Shown here: positions 63,019-64,000 of the stretch, piece after piece
Layout of the letters: each line of letters opens with the position of its first letter
How positions within the stretch are numbered: position 1 is the stretch's first letter
Assembly (NCBI GenBank): GCA_949752745.1
Contig: OX457024.1
Span: 54,004,510-54,068,509, forward strand
Direction of reading: 5' to 3'
DNA length: 64,000 bases
Source: Protula sp. h YS-2021
Lineage: Eukaryota > Annelida > Polychaeta > Sabellida > Serpulidae
Notes under the pieces: generated by a model
Database searches by the model: none
Told to the model about the DNA's origin: nothing
The model's input: the letters and a program-made list of their open reading frames with translations, nothing else
Program-made: the position numbers and the translations under genes

Positions 63019-63341
63019 TTTAACAGCAGCTTGGCTAACAAGGGCAATGCAAATCTAGCAATCACTCCAATGAATCCTCCTTTCTGATTCACCAACTTCT
63101 TTTTTCGTCGAAGGGATATCTTCTTGTCTGCCAGAGTACGTAGGGTATGACGCTCACGCTGGAATACCTTATACCGTTTTGAGCTTAAGGGTAAATGTCC
63201 TCGCAATATATTCAAACAAATTTCAAACAAGCTCGTTAATTCCTCCTTCGTAGCTTGCTGTAGCAAGGATTTACGCCGTCTAGGCCCACTGCGTGCAAGC
63301 AAATGAAGGAAAGGCTGGTTCGTTCGAATGCGTTTAGACAT
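63015..63341 (-). CDS. Basic protein with Gly-Gly-preceded hydrophobic tail, copy C
   Basis: An open frame of 108 residues. It differs from copy B mainly at KRYKVFQRERHTL. The QKGG followed by FIGVIARFALPLLAKLLLK tail is kept, with hydrophobic residues on one helical face and Arg/Lys on the other. Confidence 0.6.
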   Translation of the reverse strand: MSKRIRTNQPFLHLLARSGPRRRKSLLQQATKEELTSLFEICLNILRGHLPLSSKRYKVFQRERHTLRTLADKKISLRRKKKLVNQKGGFIGVIARFALPLLAKLLLK

Positions 63342-63993
63342 CTTGACTGCGAATGGTTAAATGACTTGGTTCTTGGTCGTACACGGCTTTATCAATATAT
63401 ATATAATGGGTATCTTTTGGTAAAATGCCTGTACGAATACGCAGTTGATCATTCGTCTTCGGCTTCAAGTCAATGAACAAATAACCATGGGGTTTGCTGG
63501 TAGCATCTTGATAGGCTTCTATGAGAAATTGAGATCTTCCAGGATACATTTGCCGCGCCAATGTACTGACTTGCTGACTGTCTCTCGGATTTTTAAACAG
63601 AATAATATAATGGGTATTCAAACTAATATTTCGCATCTCTTTCCCATGATGGAATAAATTATGCACAATAAAGATGATACTTAGATTTTGATGACTGCTA
63701 CCCACACTAAAAAGACGTGTCATACGCTCATCGCTATGACATCTGGTCATTAAGTCATCAATGATGAGTAGGTTTGGTTTTTTCGGGTTAAAGCGCTCTT
63801 CAATGTCATCTGGGATGCCTTGGTAAAATGTCACACCCTTCATTCCCTTGTACAAAGGCTGATCTGCTGCATAGAGCCATAAAATGCTTTTCGGAGAGGG
63901 GTGAATCAACTTTTGTTCCAAAATTTCCTTCACCAGAGACGTTTTGCCACTGCCTGTAGGCCCAGAGACCAAGCATGTAAAGGGATGCTTCAT
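63334..63993 (-). CDS. HerA/FtsK-like packaging ATPase, copy C
   Basis: An intact frame of 219 residues: Walker A GPTGSGKT (11-18), Walker B LLIIDDL (75-81), and a Gln/Asn-containing IIFIVHNLFHHGKEMRN sensor-like segment (about 108-124). The family pumps DNA into icosahedral capsids. The start lies 7 bases from the window edge, and the integrase gene should follow upstream outside the window. Copies A and B are broken at this gene. Confidence 0.9.
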   Translation of the reverse strand: MKHPFTCLVSGPTGSGKTSLVKEILEQKLIHPSPKSILWLYAADQPLYKGMKGVTFYQGIPDDIEERFNPKKPNLLIIDDLMTRCHSDERMTRLFSVGSSHQNLSIIFIVHNLFHHGKEMRNISLNTHYIILFKNPRDSQQVSTLARQMYPGRSQFLIEAYQDATSKPHGYLFIDLKPKTNDQLRIRTGILPKDTHYIYIDKAVYDQEPSHLTIRSQDV

Positions 63994-64000
63994 CTTTGAA

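Larger units (their letters stand above)
52120..64000 (+). mobile_element. Polinton/Maverick (adintovirus-like) element, copy C, left and middle part
   Basis: A third copy in the same orientation, cut by the right window edge just before the integrase. The proposed left end agtagttatataatgagag at 52120 shares the initial AGTAGT of copy B and is followed by a tandem array, as in copy B, but the right end needed to prove it is outside the window. Genes are better preserved than in copies A and B and diverged from them throughout. Confidence 0.8.

Overview
The window is animal nuclear DNA, probably from an invertebrate, although nothing in it fixes the species. It has interrupted TATA-driven genes, decayed DNA transposons, a BEL/Pao LTR retrotransposon, microsatellites and a tRNA-derived repeat. 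Most of it is three copies, in one orientation, of a large virus-like transposon of the Polinton/Maverick (adintovirus) type. Copy A runs from 1 to 12992 and its left part is outside the window. Copy B is complete from 22961 to 48704 with a perfect 6-bp target duplication (agtaac). Copy C runs from about 52120 to beyond the right edge.

The shared gene plan, left to right, is as follows. On the + strand are a protein-primed family B DNA polymerase with an embedded endonuclease VII-like zinc domain, then four small genes that look like a PC4 (transcriptional coactivator p15) family array. A convergent poly(A) region follows. On the - strand, listed left to right, are an adenain-type cysteine protease, a hexon-like major capsid protein, a basic core-like protein, a penton-like minor capsid protein, a small MG-CCC lipid-anchor candidate, a 190-residue protein of unknown role, a basic protein with a hydrophobic tail after Gly-Gly, a packaging ATPase and an rve integrase with a chromodomain. 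Beyond the integrase, A and B carry an accessory block: a Cys-rich gene, a NADAR-domain gene, two paralogous genes of unknown function, a PC4-like/zinc gene and, next to the right TIR, an acidic repeat protein with two CARD-like (death-fold) regions. C carries a different accessory gene (a Cys-rich zinc protein) at its left end, enclosed by a 0.4-kb inverted repeat that duplicates the polymerase promoter.

A and B are very similar and heavily broken by frameshifts and stops, some of them shared. C is more diverged and better preserved: its polymerase, protease, penton-like, core-like and ATPase frames are open, although the polymerase lacks a conserved segment and the capsid gene has one frameshift. 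Copy B is split by a BEL/Pao element (39119-47791) whose 581-bp LTRs differ at only two positions that I could find. It sits inside the CARD-like gene with a 5-bp duplication (gtagc).

The 10-kb spacer between A and B and the 3.4-kb spacer between B and C hold no intact host gene. They contain a broken Tigger/pogo transposase, MITE-like inverted repeats, a palindromic repeat cluster, a TATC microsatellite, a tRNA-Thr-like relic and several tandem arrays.
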